A DNA stretch of 64,000 nucleotides, taken from positions 62,001-126,000 of the forward strand of contig MU271151.1 in assembly GCA_021432605.1 (NCBI GenBank), given 5' to 3'. A program made the translations under genes and the position numbers. The stretch is from Coniochaeta sp. PMI_546 (taxonomy: Eukaryota > Ascomycota > Sordariomycetes > Coniochaetales > Coniochaetaceae). Below the pieces are notes generated by a model, which saw only the letters and a list, made by a program, of their open reading frames with translations, did no database searches and had not been told where the DNA came from. Positions 1 to 11,009 of the stretch are shown here, piece after piece (the stretch's first letter is position 1; every line of letters starts with the position of its first letter).

Positions 1-53
1 AGGGGAGACGCCAGAGGTGCAATGACGACGTCGTCTCGGCTCAACCACCGGGC

Positions 54-67
54 GATAAGCTGATAAG
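54..67. promoter_or_regulatory. Tandem GATAAG pair upstream of the P450 gene
   Basis: Two GATAAG hexamers lie two bases apart, at 54-59 and 62-67, about 240 bp before the P450 start codon. Fungal GATA factors of the AreA/NIT2 or SreA type bind such sites, often in pairs. Factor and function are inference. The rest of 1-303 shows no gene. Confidence 0.3.
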
Positions 68-303
68 GGGATGGTAAGGCCGCGACAAGCCGAAGGTGTA
101 TTGTAGACGGAGTGAGGGACCGATGGCACCTGCCGTAACAAAGACATTTATGAGAACGTGGCTTCCCTCCCGGATTATGAGCTGAAAATGTTTGGTTGCT
201 GTTCTCTGTTCGTCTTCTCTAATGAGTTTATGAAGTGTAGGTAAACATAAGGTGTAACTGCTCAGCATCTCAAAGTGTACCTAAGCAGCATTGACGTACC
301 GCC

Positions 304-1979
304 ATGGTTGACATCACCAACACCCACTCCAGCATGGCCATGGACCATCTCTACTTCTGGCTGGCCGTCCTGGCCGGCTCAGCAGCTGTTTATGTGAGTT
401 TCACGATCAATCATGTGCTTTATCGCACCTCAACTCACGATCACACAATACTAACAACCGCAACAAGACAACATGTGTAGCCCTCTACCGCCTCTATTTC
501 CACCCCCTGGCCAAATACCCCGGCCCCTTCCTCGCCAAGCTGACAGACGGCTACATGCTCTACCACGCCTGGCGCGGCGACCGGCACCTCGAGTTCTGGC
601 GCCTGCACCAGCGCTACGGCCGCGCCGTGCGCTTCGGGCCCAACAGCCTGAGCGTCAACTCCGCCGCCGCCCTGAAGGACATCTACGGCTTCAAGGCCAA
701 CGTGCGCAAGTCCGAGTTCTACGACGCCTTCGTGCACCCGGCCCCCAACACGCACAACGTCAGGGACAAGGAGATGCACGCCCGCAAGAGGCGGGTGCTG
801 AGCCAGGCCTTCAGCGATAGCGCCATCAAGGGCGTGGAGAGGTACATTCTGAACAATGTGCGGACGTTCTGCGATGCCATCGGTGAGATGGGGAGGGTGG
901 CTGAGAAGGGCTGGACGGGGCCGAAGAACATGGCCGATTGGTGCAACTGGCTGGCCATGGATATTCTCGGGGACCTCTGCTTCGGCAAGGCCTTTCACAT
1001 GCTCGAGCGGCCGGATAACCGGTACGCGATTGACCTTGTTGGTGCCGCGGCGTCGAGGCATCTGCTCTGCGGCACGATGCCGATCGTCAATACCCTCAGC
1101 CTGGACAAGATCCTGTTTCGGAAGATTGCCGCAGGGAGGGCCAAGTACATGGCTTACTCCCGTGCGCAGCTTACCGAGCGGACGAAGCTGGGCGAGGAGA
1201 CGGACCGGAGGGACTTTTTCTATCATCTGTTGAAGGCCAAGGATCCGGAGACGGGCCACGGCTTCGCCATGCCGGAGCTGTGGGGAGAGTCCAACCTGCT
1301 GATCATAGCGGGGTCGGATACGACGAGTACGGCCATGGCGGCTACGCTGTTTTATCTTGTCCGTGACCCGAGGGCGCTGGAGAAGGTCACGAGGGAGGTG
1401 AGGGAGATGTTTGAGGATGTGGAGGATATTCATCAGGGGCCTAAGTTGGGCGGGTGCACGTATCTCAAGGCGTGTATTGATGAGGCTATGCGGTTGAGCC
1501 CTTCAGTCGGCGGGGTACTGCCCAGAGAGGTGCTGGCTGGCGGAGCAACGATTGACGGTGAAAGGGTCCCGGCTGGCGTTGTGGTAGGCACGCCGCACTA
1601 TGCTATTCACCATAATCCGGATTACTACCCGCAGCCGTTCGAGTTTGTGCCGGAGCGGTGGATTGCCGGGTCCGAGGCCAGGGTCTTGGGCGGCAAGGTG
1701 TCCGAGGACGATGTTGCCAGGGCGCAGAGTGCGTTCTGCCCTTTCTCGATCGGACCGAGAGGATGCATTGGAAAGGGCTTGGCTTATCTCGAGATGACGA
1801 CTACGCTGGCGAGGGTGCTGTTCTTGTACGATGTCCGCCGGGCTGTGGGCGTTGCTGACCCTGGTGAGGGCAAGGCAGATGCTGAGTGGGGGAGAGATCG
1901 CGTTGGAGAGTATCAGCTTGTCGACACGTTTACAAGTTTGAAAGATGGTCCTTTGGTGGAGTTTAGGAGGAGAATTTGA
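304..1979 (+). CDS. Cytochrome P450 monooxygenase
   Basis: Haem-thiolate monooxygenase, about 533 aa in two exons: 304-393 and 468-1979. The donor is GTGAGT. The acceptor at 466-467 follows a CTAAC branch site and keeps frame; the TAG at 478-480 would break it. Exon 1 encodes the start and a hydrophobic anchor (about residues 16-30). A proline-rich hinge (HPLAKYPGPF) follows. Diagnostic motifs are the I-helix AGSDTT (from about residue 311), ExxR as EAMR (369-372) and the haem loop FSIGPRGCIG with Cys463. All key residues are present, so the enzyme should be active at the ER membrane. It resembles the fungal P450s annotated as isotrichodermin C-15 hydroxylase or benzoate 4-monooxygenase-like, but the substrate cannot be read from sequence. 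No biosynthetic backbone gene is near. Confidence 0.93.
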
Positions 1980-2839
1980 AGATACTTTGGGTGAGGAGAG
2001 CAGTTACGGGGCATGGCGTGTTAGACTGTGCACAGCCAACGGTGAACAGAATGAATTGGATAGCGGCCCTATGTACTATATCATTCTTACCGACATGTCA
2101 TCAAGTCTATAGCATGACTTGGGCAAAAAGCGAGATCACAATTATAGTACTTACACGAATCTTGTGTTGCTGTACTTGACCAAGGCCTATGTCTAATCCT
2201 TGCGTAGTCTAAGTCTAATTCCAGTTCGTTCGCAACTTGGTAGTCCAAGTCTAGAGGTCAGGAATAATATATCCTCATTAATCATGCGGCAGATTCCAAG
2301 ACATTGCGGGGATCCGACACACAACCACGAGCTTCCGACAGGAACGCAATCTATCTCCTGTCCCTATCTGGCCTGTTTCAATTGAATTCCACCAATCCTG
2401 CATCATTTCATGGTAGCACTGTGCAATGAAACCGTACTCGGAGTTGGAGAACGAGTCGTTTCAAGAAGATCTTCAGCTATGATCGGGGAAGCCGGAGCCG
2501 GTTGGTCGTCTTCTCCGTCACTACTACTACACGTGTAGAACAACTCTGAGCTCGTCACTCATGAGATGGTCGTTCGCAATTACTCGTACAGCACACCGGT
2601 ATGGACCGCTTGACAGAAGCTTGTGCAGGCTCCTTGTGAGGGGAACATGATGAGCCTGTGGTTCCATCAGGGTTTGCTACACTCGGCTGCCAATGTCCCG
2701 GCAATATACGATATACAACCCACTGTATACGCGACCCCAATATGGCAGAAATAGATAATAAGTCCACGGTGCTCCCGGTTACGGCGACAGAAACCTTCGT
2801 TTCCTGGGTTTCCTCCAAGGACTACACTCACCACCCATC
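1980..2839. other. Intergenic region, P450 to GH5
   Basis: No convincing gene in 860 bp; the short reading frames resemble no known protein. It holds one copy of the 12-bp palindrome CTACACGTGTAG (2527-2538), about 300 bp before the GH5 start. Confidence 0.6.
2527..2538. promoter_or_regulatory. Palindrome CTACACGTGTAG (copy 1)
   Basis: Perfect 12-bp palindrome containing the E-box CACGTG, upstream of the GH5 gene. The 10-bp core TACACGTGTA recurs at 10504, 10677 and 58741. A bHLH or bZIP binding site is the natural guess. Confidence 0.45.
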
Positions 2840-4153
2840 ATGGTGAAGCTCGCCGTCATGTCCGCCGTTACGGCGGCCCTTGCCAGTACGTCATTAGCAA
2901 CCCCCGTGCAACACGCAGCAAGCTGGCCAAACGGCCCCTTTGTCACATCAGGCCGATGGATCCGCGATGCCTCCGGCACAAACGTGACCTATGCCGGCGC
3001 GAACTGGCCCGGCGCAGCCGACGTGATGATCCCAGAAGGGCTGCAATACCAGTCCATCGAGACCATCGTGTCTAAGATCAAGAGCATCGGCATGAACGCC
3101 ATTCGTCTGACCTACGCAATCGAGATGATTGATCAGATCTACAGCAACGGCGGGACTGACATCCCAATCTCGACAGCGCTCACCAAGGCGCTGGGCGCCA
3201 CCAACGGACCTAAAGTGTTGGCGCAGATCATTGCCAAGAATCCGCAATTCAGTGCGTCAACCACGCGATTGCAGGTGTTCGATGCCGTGGCGGCTGAGTG
3301 CGCGAAGCAGCAGATATACGTGCATCTGGATAATCATATCTCCAAGGGGATGTGGTGCTGCTCAACAGGCGACGGGAACAGTTGGTGGGGAGACACGTAT
3401 TTCTCAACGGCGAACTGGACGAGGGGGTTGACTTATATGGCAAATCATGTCAGTTTCCTTGACAATTTGACTTACAATCACTTATGAAGCACAGCACTGC
3501 TAACATACATCAAGGGAAAATCCTGGCCAAACCTGATGTCAATGGCCCTCCGCAATGAACCCCGCGAGCCGACCAACGCAGCAGCCAAGAGCACGTACAA
3601 CTGGCAGTCGTGGTACACCTACATCAAGCAGGGCACCGAAGCGATCCACTCCGTCAACCCCGATGTCCTCATTTTCCTCTCAGGCCTCGGCTTCGACACC
3701 ACTCTCACTCCTGTGGTCCAGGGCACCGCCCTGACCCCGGGCTCGGGCAAGTTCAGCCTGTCCGACTTCCCCGGCTACGCCAACAAGCTGGTACTGGAGC
3801 TACACAACTACGAGAACAGCGCGACGAGCTGCAACAGTCTGCAGAGCAACCTGAACAACAACGGCTTCTCGGCCCTCGGGTCGAATAAGTTCCCCGTCAT
3901 GCTGACCGAGTTTGGGTTCCAGATGGACGCGTCGACGTGGAAGGGGGTGTATGCCAGCTGTCTGGCGAGTTTCCTCCCGGCGCAGAAGGCGGGCTGGTTC
4001 ATCTGGGTGCTGTCGGGGAGCTATTACATCCGGTCTGGCACGCAGGACTATGAGGAGGGCTGGGGGTTGTTGTCGCATGATTGGTCGACGTGGAGATCGC
4101 CTTCGTATGTGAATGGGGCGCTGGTGACCATGGTTAAGAATACGCTGGCTTAG
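2840..4153 (+). CDS. Secreted glycoside hydrolase family 5 (cellulase-like)
   Basis: Predicted extracellular beta-glycanase, 415 aa in two exons: 2840-3448 and 3515-4153. The 66-nt intron has donor GTCAGT and ends CTAACATACATCAAG. Splicing gives ANHGKSWPNLMSMALRNEPR in register, as expected for GH5. Residues 1-20 form a signal peptide. The acid/base Glu218 lies in LRNEP and the nucleophile Glu335 in LTEFGF, the two conserved GH5 carboxylates. Several Asn-X-Ser/Thr sites suit a secreted protein. No carbohydrate-binding module is seen. Substrate and subfamily cannot be fixed; annotation transfer would call it cellulase or endoglucanase, but GH5 covers many beta-glycans. The upstream region holds a TACACGTGTA palindrome. 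Confidence 0.93.
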
Positions 4154-4385
4154 ATGACTTGTGCGTAGTTCAAAGCATAAAAATTGGAACGTAAAGTATA
4201 CTCAAAACAGATGTATTCGCTTATGATCGAATAAGTAGGAAAAGAAGTGAAAGACTTGCCTCTATTGAAAACGATTTTTGTGATGGAAGAAACTAGATTG
4301 TTTTGACCGAAATATAAACTTCATCTATAGTAAACTAGGTAATTTTAGACAATCAGCGCAGATCCAACATGAACGAGTGCCGTAC

Positions 4386-5383
4386 TCATAACTCGATAAA
4401 CCCCTTGGTCACCCTGTGCTCTATCCTCGCCACGTTTCGCACGAGCCGTAATGGGTGCCGCAATAGCAGCCCGACCATTACCACCAACATTGGTACGGCA
4501 TCGAACACGTAGATAAACACCTCGTGGCTCGCTATAACACCATCGCTTCCCTCCAGATACTCGGCGCCGCGGACGACACTCCTAACAACAAGCATCACGG
4601 CGGCCACTTCCAACACGACAAAATAGCCCTCCCATCTGATGCTTGGGTCCGAACCTATCTTCCTCGACTGGAAACCCGAGGAGTCACTTCGCAGACGTCC
4701 GTGCAGACGCCCACATACGAAGAGGAATATCCCTAGACCCAGCAGTTGCGCGAGTAGCCCGATCAGCACGATGATCTTGCTCAGCCGTTGCGCTTCAGCC
4801 GTGCCGCTAGCGGGAAGTATGGTGCCGATGAGCTGGGTGAAGAGGGCGATGATGTCCACCACAACGTAGCCCCTGGTCGGCGAGCATGTGCAGCACAGCG
4901 AGAAGCAGCACCGGGCGCAACAGCCACGTCCGGTTCGAATGTGAGACTGGTGCTCTCTGCTCAGTGCCGTCGTTATGCGGCCGTAGGACATATAGACGGT
5001 CGCAGCAGAGAGCGGCGGGGCTACGAGGAGCAGCATATTCTGTAGGATCCAGGGGCCTAGGACTGTTGGCTCGGAGTGTGCTCTGGCGCGCTCCAGGTAG
5101 CCGAACACTTCGCCTATTGTTGAGCATGCACTGGTTAGGCAGAGTTTACTGGAGAGGATCAGAGCGGCACGAGATGCGACTTACAGACTCCACTCAATAG
5201 TAAAGGCATGAATGCCCACGCTCGAAGTCGGAAGAAGTATATGATGTGTCCGATGGTGGCCAAGGCAAATAGGGCAAGAAGAACGTATGCACCGATATCG
5301 CTCGGCCGGTATTCCCAGAAGACTACCACCATGGTTCCGTTGACCACGGGGCCGAAAGGGGGATTATCGTTTAGGGCCATCAC
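4386..5383 (-). CDS. RTA1-like multi-pass membrane protein
   Basis: Member of the fungal RTA1/RSB1 family of seven-helix membrane proteins, linked in yeast to sphingoid-base or lipid translocation and resistance to 7-aminocholesterol. Exons on the minus strand are 5383-5185 and 5113-4386, about 308 aa. The 71-nt intron has a GTAAGT donor; splicing yields GVCEVFGYLER, a family-typical junction. Hydrophobic helices run through most of the protein, including VLLALFALATIGHIIYFF and IVLIGLLAQLLGLGIFLFV. An oddity is a cysteine-rich patch (CCARCCFSLCCTC) at about 4873-4920, where family members have a short loop before the next helix; see findings. It is divergent from the Zn2Cys6 gene 555 bp away, which may be its regulator (inference). 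Confidence 0.85.
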
Positions 5384-5938
5384 GTATTGTTGGTTTATGG
5401 CTTACTTAAAGGTAGAGACAAGAGGGTGTTGTGATCGATGTGAAGACGACACTTCCGATGCAAGACAAAAGAGACAGATACCAACATATTTGGGAACCGC
5501 CATGAGAACTGAATGCCCACGGGCTAGGGTATTTAAACACTGCAGATGCATCGATAGACGGTGGATAGATACCATCGTAGATGTTGCGGTCCGAAAAATC
5601 GAGTCTATGAGGTTGGAAAGTGACATTGATGTACATGCACTTATGGTCTGGAATCTCGAAGTGCTAACATATTTGGCTTCTTACTACAATGGCTGCGGTA
5701 CCCTGATGTACTGACGATGGTTTTTCGCATTCGGTCTTGGCAGGGGTGTGTTTGCGGGTCTGTTTCGAGCTAGAATAGTAGAATAGCAGCACATTGACTC
5801 GTTCGCATGAGACTAGCCGCGTCATCGAGTGCCATAATGCCATATCTATAATATCTTATTTTCGCATTCATCGCATCCCAGGAGTCTAACATGTACTGAG
5901 GCCGTAAATCCTAAAATCCAGTTCCAGACTCTGAGAGC
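5384..5938. promoter_or_regulatory. Divergent promoter region, RTA1-like / Zn2Cys6
   Basis: 555 bp between two divergent start codons, so it must carry both promoters. I see no gene and no repeated motif that I would defend. Confidence 0.5.
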
Positions 5939-7598
5939 ATGGTCACTGGCCCGCCATCGACCAAGAAGTCCATTCGACCACATCGCAAGTCGCGAAACGG
6001 ATGCAGCACCTGCAAGCGCCGTAAAGTGAAAGTAGGTTAAATCCAGTGTCTATTCTATTGCAATCCATTTATGCATTTCGCCCAATTGTTGAATCTTGAC
6101 TTGGCCGTTGTCCGATTCTCCTGTTGGTGTGCGGTCACGCAGCCATGTGGTCATAATAGACCCTCTGATCATCTCAGCTTTGGGATTCGATGCAGTGTAT
6201 TTCCTTACTGATTGTTCTCAGTGCGACGAATCCAAGCCATGCGGAAATTGCATAGGCTTTGGCATTCCTTGTGATCTCGCCCCGGGCACCGCCCGCATTG
6301 AACTTGCGTATCGGACGGCTCCGGTCACTCGCCGTGGCCGTGGTCGGCCACGGAAGATATGGGCAGCGGCGGACACTCCCCCAACCTCAATCTCGCCTTC
6401 GTCTGAGACCACACCAGCACCGAATAGCCTTGACGCAGACGCGGACAATGCGCGGATAGATGTTGACAATGCCGAGCTCCTCCTTCACTTCGTCACCAGC
6501 ACAGCCGAGACCATTGCAGGCGACAATCTCGATGTGCAAAAGTTCTGGAGGCGCAACGCAGCTTGCATCGGTTTGAGTCACACACACGTCCTACACCTCA
6601 TCTTCGCACTTGCCGCACTGCACCTGGCGTGTCAGGCGCAGAGCAGCGACGCAGATGAAGTCATCAACAACCACACGTCACTCCCAGGCCGAAAATCAGG
6701 CCATCAGTATCGGTCCCTGGCTCAGAAGCACCTCACTGCCGGCTTGTCAGGCTTCTCGGCAGAGCTCTCATGTGCGGGGCCAGAGAACTGCGGCGCGCTG
6801 TATCTCGGTGCCGTGCTTACGAGCTACTGCACCTTTGCATCCGGCCCAGCGAGTGCCAACGACTTGCTCATTTGCACAGCCGATGGGGATGACACGCAAG
6901 ACACAGGCCTGGGTATCTCCGCCGCCTCTTTGTCGTGGATGCCCTTCGTCTACGGCGTGCGTCTTATGCGTCAGTCTTTCAGTCCGGATCAACTCTTCGC
7001 TGGACCGATGCAGGCGTTCAAGCCGGGCGCACCGCCAGAACCTTTGCAGAAACCTGTCTGCACACGGGATAGGTTTCGCTTTCTCGACTGGGAAGAGGCT
7101 CTAGACGGGCTGAGGATGTTGGTAGCCGGTGCTCCGCCGGCCGAGGACGACGAGGGATTCGCAACGACCTCCGCACAGATGCCGCACCCTGACCCTGATA
7201 ATGATCCCGCAAGAACAGCCATCTGCCTCGAAGCGCTGGATGACCTGATTGGCATTTACGTCGCGACATACGGCCGGCGCGACTCGAAAGGTGAAACGAC
7301 TCACGGTGTCCCGGCGGAGCAACAGTTTGTTTTTGGCTGGCTGTACCGGATAGGGCGAGACTTTGTAGCATGCGCGAGGAGACGAGAGCCGCTGGCACTG
7401 CTCATACTTGCCCATTACGCGGTGCTTCTGAATCTTGAAGTTATCCCTGATGGGTGGTATATCGACGGATGGAGGAAGCATATAATCGCCAGAGTAGCGG
7501 ATCTTATCGATGACGATAAATATCGAGAGTGGGTGCGATGGCCCATCGAGCAGCTTGCGCTTGGGACGGTGACTCGAACTCGATCGTTGTCGGGCTAA
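5939..7598 (+). CDS. Zn2Cys6 transcription factor with AT-hook
   Basis: Fungal binuclear zinc-cluster regulator, about 489 aa. Exon 1 is 5939-6031 (donor GTAGGT) and exon 2 is 6222-7598. The 190-nt intron splits the zinc cluster: exon 1 ends in CSTCKRRKVK and exon 2 opens with CDESKPCGNC. The six cysteines are at 22, 25, 32, 38, 41 and 48, with standard C-x2-C-x6-C-x5-C-x2-C-x6-C spacing. Residues 69-76 (RGRGRPRK) form an AT-hook, an extra minor-groove contact. The helical remainder resembles the Upc2-like class of C6 regulators. A 190-nt intron is long for this window and may hide a second small exon. Its target is unknown; the divergent RTA1-like gene is the obvious candidate. Confidence 0.88.
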
Positions 7599-8918
7599 CG
7601 TAGTGTTAAATAAGAAGAAAATGCTTGCTGCTAATTACCGAGCTTGTCCAGCACAATATTCATACTTCAGCACGTAGTACATCAAGCCTAGTAGTAAGCT
7701 GTGGTGCTTCGGTCATCATGTCTCCAGTTCACGCCGTACAGCAGACTGTTCATTTCAAAGCCCGAGTATTCACTAATTAGTCTAAGTGTCGGATCGTTAC
7801 AGTTACAGCGTCACTCCTGGACTGTGAGACACAGAAAAATATGGAGAGATATCCGGCTCAATTTTGCATGTTGCGACGTACATCGAAAGCAAGACAACCC
7901 TCACCCCGGTATCGACCCCAACCATGGGCCAATCTCAACCACGCCTCGATACAAGGTCCTATGCAGTTGAATGTTTTGGACCGCTGGGACCTCTAGCCTA
8001 CGCGACTACGTCCCAGGTTGCAGCGCAAGCTGTCGATATGACAAATTGCTCACCCTGGCTTCTGATCACGGGCTGAATCCTGACGATACTTGCCAAATGG
8101 CCCCCGAGCATAACTGTCCTTCTCATATACCAGAGCTCATTCTGTAAAATGTAGCACTCTAGTGGAAGGACAACGCAATGGTTGTAGCTTATCGTATGTG
8201 TAAGGTAGTAATTACCAGTCGTAGACTTTCTAACTAGACCCAGAGGATCATCGCAAGTATTGTCGGTTGACAAGCTCGAGGTTAGGAGCTAAAGTTCAAC
8301 CGCACTGGTGACTTTGCAGGCCTACAATATCGATTTGCTGAGATCAAGGTCAACTCAACTGGGCGGTTCCGGACGGAAGACTTCTCGGCATGTACAAAAG
8401 CGCAGTATCGCGAATCGACCGTACTGTAGAGCCTAGGTAGTAGTTGCTACAGTTAGTGACTTCTGACATAGAAAGAGAGAGAGAACAAAGCAGGATTCGG
8501 AAGTGTAGGCAAGTTGTTTGCGTATAGAATTTTCCTATCCGCTCAATGGGTGCTGCGAGGAGTCCTCATGAGAGCAAAAAAAATACGCCTGCGGCTTCTA
8601 TCAAAGAGACGGATATCTGGCGTATCCGCAGAAGGATCTCGGGACAACTCTTCATCGTCTCTGAAGCACAATCTAGCAATTTTGAAACTTGAGCGCACTA
8701 CACGCACTCGTACCACAACACTCCATCATTTCCAGAGGAGGTGGGTCAGGTATTAGGTTATAGGATCAGCCAAATGCATCCTACACGTCGCCATTCCCGC
8801 ACGCCGAAATCATCCATTGATAGGTAGGAAACAAATACCAGAGGCAGCCCAGCCGCCGACGAGATATCTCCTCCGCTACCGCTAATCTAGGTAAGACCTT
8901 CACCTTGTTTTGTCTCTG
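7599..8918. other. Convergent intergenic region
   Basis: 1.3 kb between the 3' ends of the zinc-cluster gene and the methyltransferase gene. Only short reading frames without family resemblance; I see no gene, RNA or repeat here. Confidence 0.5.
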
Positions 8919-10231
8919 CTAAGAAACATCGCTTGGTGGGTGTGGACTCCTCCCGCTGATGAAGCGGTAGCTGGTGATGAGACGCAGGTCCTTGCTGCGG
9001 AACTCGCGCTTGACGCCCTCGACTAGCAGCTGGACCTGCAGCTCGGTCCAGGAATACACGCGGGTGAAGAGTGCGGGCGTGTGCGAGGCCGCCGACATCT
9101 GCATGTGCAGCTGCTCGAACCGGCCGAGCTCCTTGAGCGCCGGATCCTTGGCCCAGGGTCCGATGGGGATCTGGTAAAGGGGAGAAACAAATCCAGAAAG
9201 TCAGCTTTTGCCAGCAACATTTCATTAAGAGAAGAAGCGAGGAAGGTCTCACCCTGATCACCCTCTCGGTCACGTCCTCGAATCCGGCGTCGATCATCCA
9301 CTGCTTATGCTTGCGAGCCACGTTGATCTGCTTGCCAAACATCTTGCTCGCCTCGTCCAGCTTCTCAACCCAGGACTTGGTCCAGACCGCGCGGGAGAAG
9401 CTGTCGTCGTCGCTGAAGATCCAGGCGTCGTACTCCTGCATCTCGCACCACCCGCCAGGCTTCAGGTGGGTGCGGACCTGGCGGTAGAACCTCGCCCAGT
9501 CGGCGACGGTGCCGGACAAGGCGCGGCCGTGGATGTAGTCGAACTTCTCGTCGTCGCGGTAGGTCCACTCGTCCTCGTAGTCGTCGACGTGGAAGCGGCA
9601 GTTGCCGGGCAGCCACTCGGGCTGGATGGGCGACAGGTCGACGCCGAAGACGCTGGCGCGCGGGAACTCGTCGGCCATGTCGATGGCCCAGATGCCGGTG
9701 CCGCAGCCCAGGTCGAGGATGCGGAAGTCGGGCGGGCCGGGCTCGCCCACGGCGGGGATCTTCAGAGGGGCCGTGTACAGGGCGCCCTGGAGAAGAAGGC
9801 GCCAGATGTGGTGCTGCAGGTCCAGGCGCTCCTGCTCGGCCTCGTCGTTGGGTAGCACGTACTGGCCGGAGCGGTAGGCGTGGTATCGCCGTCCGTTCTC
9901 GTACACGTAGTCGGTGATGGACGACGTGACTGACCCAGTGCGTGACGAGCCAGCTAGCGACTCGTAGGCCGAGTCGGCATCCGAGGCGGCATCATCGAAA
10001 GGGTCATTGTGCTGCCTCGAGGTTAGCAAGGTGCAATTGAGACAGTATGCAGTAGATGAAAGCAAAATGAGAGATTGGACGCACATCAACTTGTAATGGC
10101 GCGTAGACATCCTCCTGGTGTTCCTGCTGCTGCGGTTGTTGTTCCTGTGCCTCGACCCCCGTCCCCGGCTGAGCTTGAGACACATTATCGTCTGTGACGT
10201 CCCCGGTGGCTGCGGGATTCCCGGATGCCAT
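8919..10231 (-). CDS. SAM-dependent methyltransferase, LaeA/UMTA-like
   Basis: Class I methyltransferase, about 385 aa in three exons on the minus strand: 10231-10085, 10011-9253 and 9170-8919. Introns have GTGCGT and GTGAGA donors; the first acceptor follows a GCTAAC branch site. All junctions are phase 0. The N-terminus (about 50 aa) is Gln/Glu-rich and disordered. The YxxENGRRYHAYRSGQY segment, motif I (DLGCGTGIWAIDMADEFP), an acidic VDLSPIQPEW and HGRALSG follow the order of LaeA-type fungal proteins. LaeA relatives act as global regulators of secondary metabolism, but most paralogues have unknown substrates, so regulator or enzyme is open. It is divergent from the NmrA-like gene across a 778-bp region with two copies of the TACACGTGTA palindrome. 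Confidence 0.9.
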
Positions 10232-10492
10232 GTTTAAGACTCCGGCTTTGACTCAGCCACCCCGAGGATGAAGGCGGCTAGAACCTTGGGAAGCTTAGAA
10301 AGGTTGAAATGGACTTAAGGTGGGTTGAATAAGGTAGGTAATGCGGTATCTGTACTATGCTAAGGGCTAGGTTGGCGGGCCGGGCGGGGAACCAAGCAGG
10401 CGCCACGGCCTCCCCGCACGGGATCGCCCGAAACTTGGTCTTCGAATCTACCTTACCTCACCTTACCAGGTAAACTCAAAAGTCTGGTATTA

Positions 10493-10526
10493 AGAGTCTA
10501 GTCTACACGTGTATGTAGAGTCTAGT
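10493..10526. repeat. Direct repeat AGAGTCTAGT flanking palindrome (copy 2)
   Basis: Two identical 10-mers (10493-10502, 10517-10526) flank TACACGTGTA (10504-10513). The arrangement looks like a composite operator; the binding factor is unknown. Confidence 0.5.
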
Positions 10527-10675
10527 AAAGCACAGCCAAGAGAATTGGGGAATCACACCGCCGCTTGTGTTTTATGCGGCCACGACAGCGATAAGGACGG
10601 CACAAAGACCAGGGTAACAAGACCAGGGTGTGTCTCTCTCTGCGTGTGCATGACACAACGCTCGCTAAAATTGCT

Positions 10676-10687
10676 GTACACGTGTAC
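10676..10687. promoter_or_regulatory. Palindrome GTACACGTGTAC (copy 3)
   Basis: Perfect 12-bp palindrome with the same TACACGTGTA core, 173 bp from copy 2 and about 320 bp before the NmrA-like start. Confidence 0.45.
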
Positions 10688-11009
10688 CGGGTTTGCATAA
10701 ACCCCCACCTGCGATACCCAGACACACTACCTACCATACAGATACCACGGTAGTAAGGTACACCTTCTACTGCGCGCTATTCCACGCTATCCCGTTTCCA
10801 AGATGGTGGATAATGGCCTCTTGGTCCAAATCTGTCCAATCCCGGCCTCGGTACTGTCTATATGAGTGAAGGAAAAGAGGGGTTTGAAGCCATGATTTCC
10901 TCGCTGTGCTTTCATCTTGGACAAATCGGGTCGCACACACAACGTAGCGGTGAATGAATCAACTTCCCAGTCCGAGTGTCAAACACACGATCCGACCTTG
11001 AGAAAGAGA

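Larger units (their letters stand above)
10232..11009. promoter_or_regulatory. Divergent promoter, methyltransferase / NmrA-like
   Basis: 778 bp between divergent starts. It contains two perfect TACACGTGTA palindromes (10504-10513 and 10677-10686). The first lies between direct repeats of AGAGTCTAGT (10493-10502 and 10517-10526). It also has AAGGTAGGTAA (about 10331) facing CTACCTTACCTCACCTTACC (about 10449). The density of symmetric motifs is unusual for this window. Confidence 0.5.

Noticed and set aside
441-1433. 330-codon open frame antisense to the P450 gene
   Set aside because: It is the low-stop shadow of a GC-rich coding frame; composition is Arg/Gly/Val/His-rich with no family resemblance, while the plus strand has all P450 motifs.
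9307-9855. 182-codon frame antisense to the methyltransferase
   Set aside because: Shadow frame, Val/Ala/Gly-rich without domain features; the minus strand encodes clear SAM-binding motifs.
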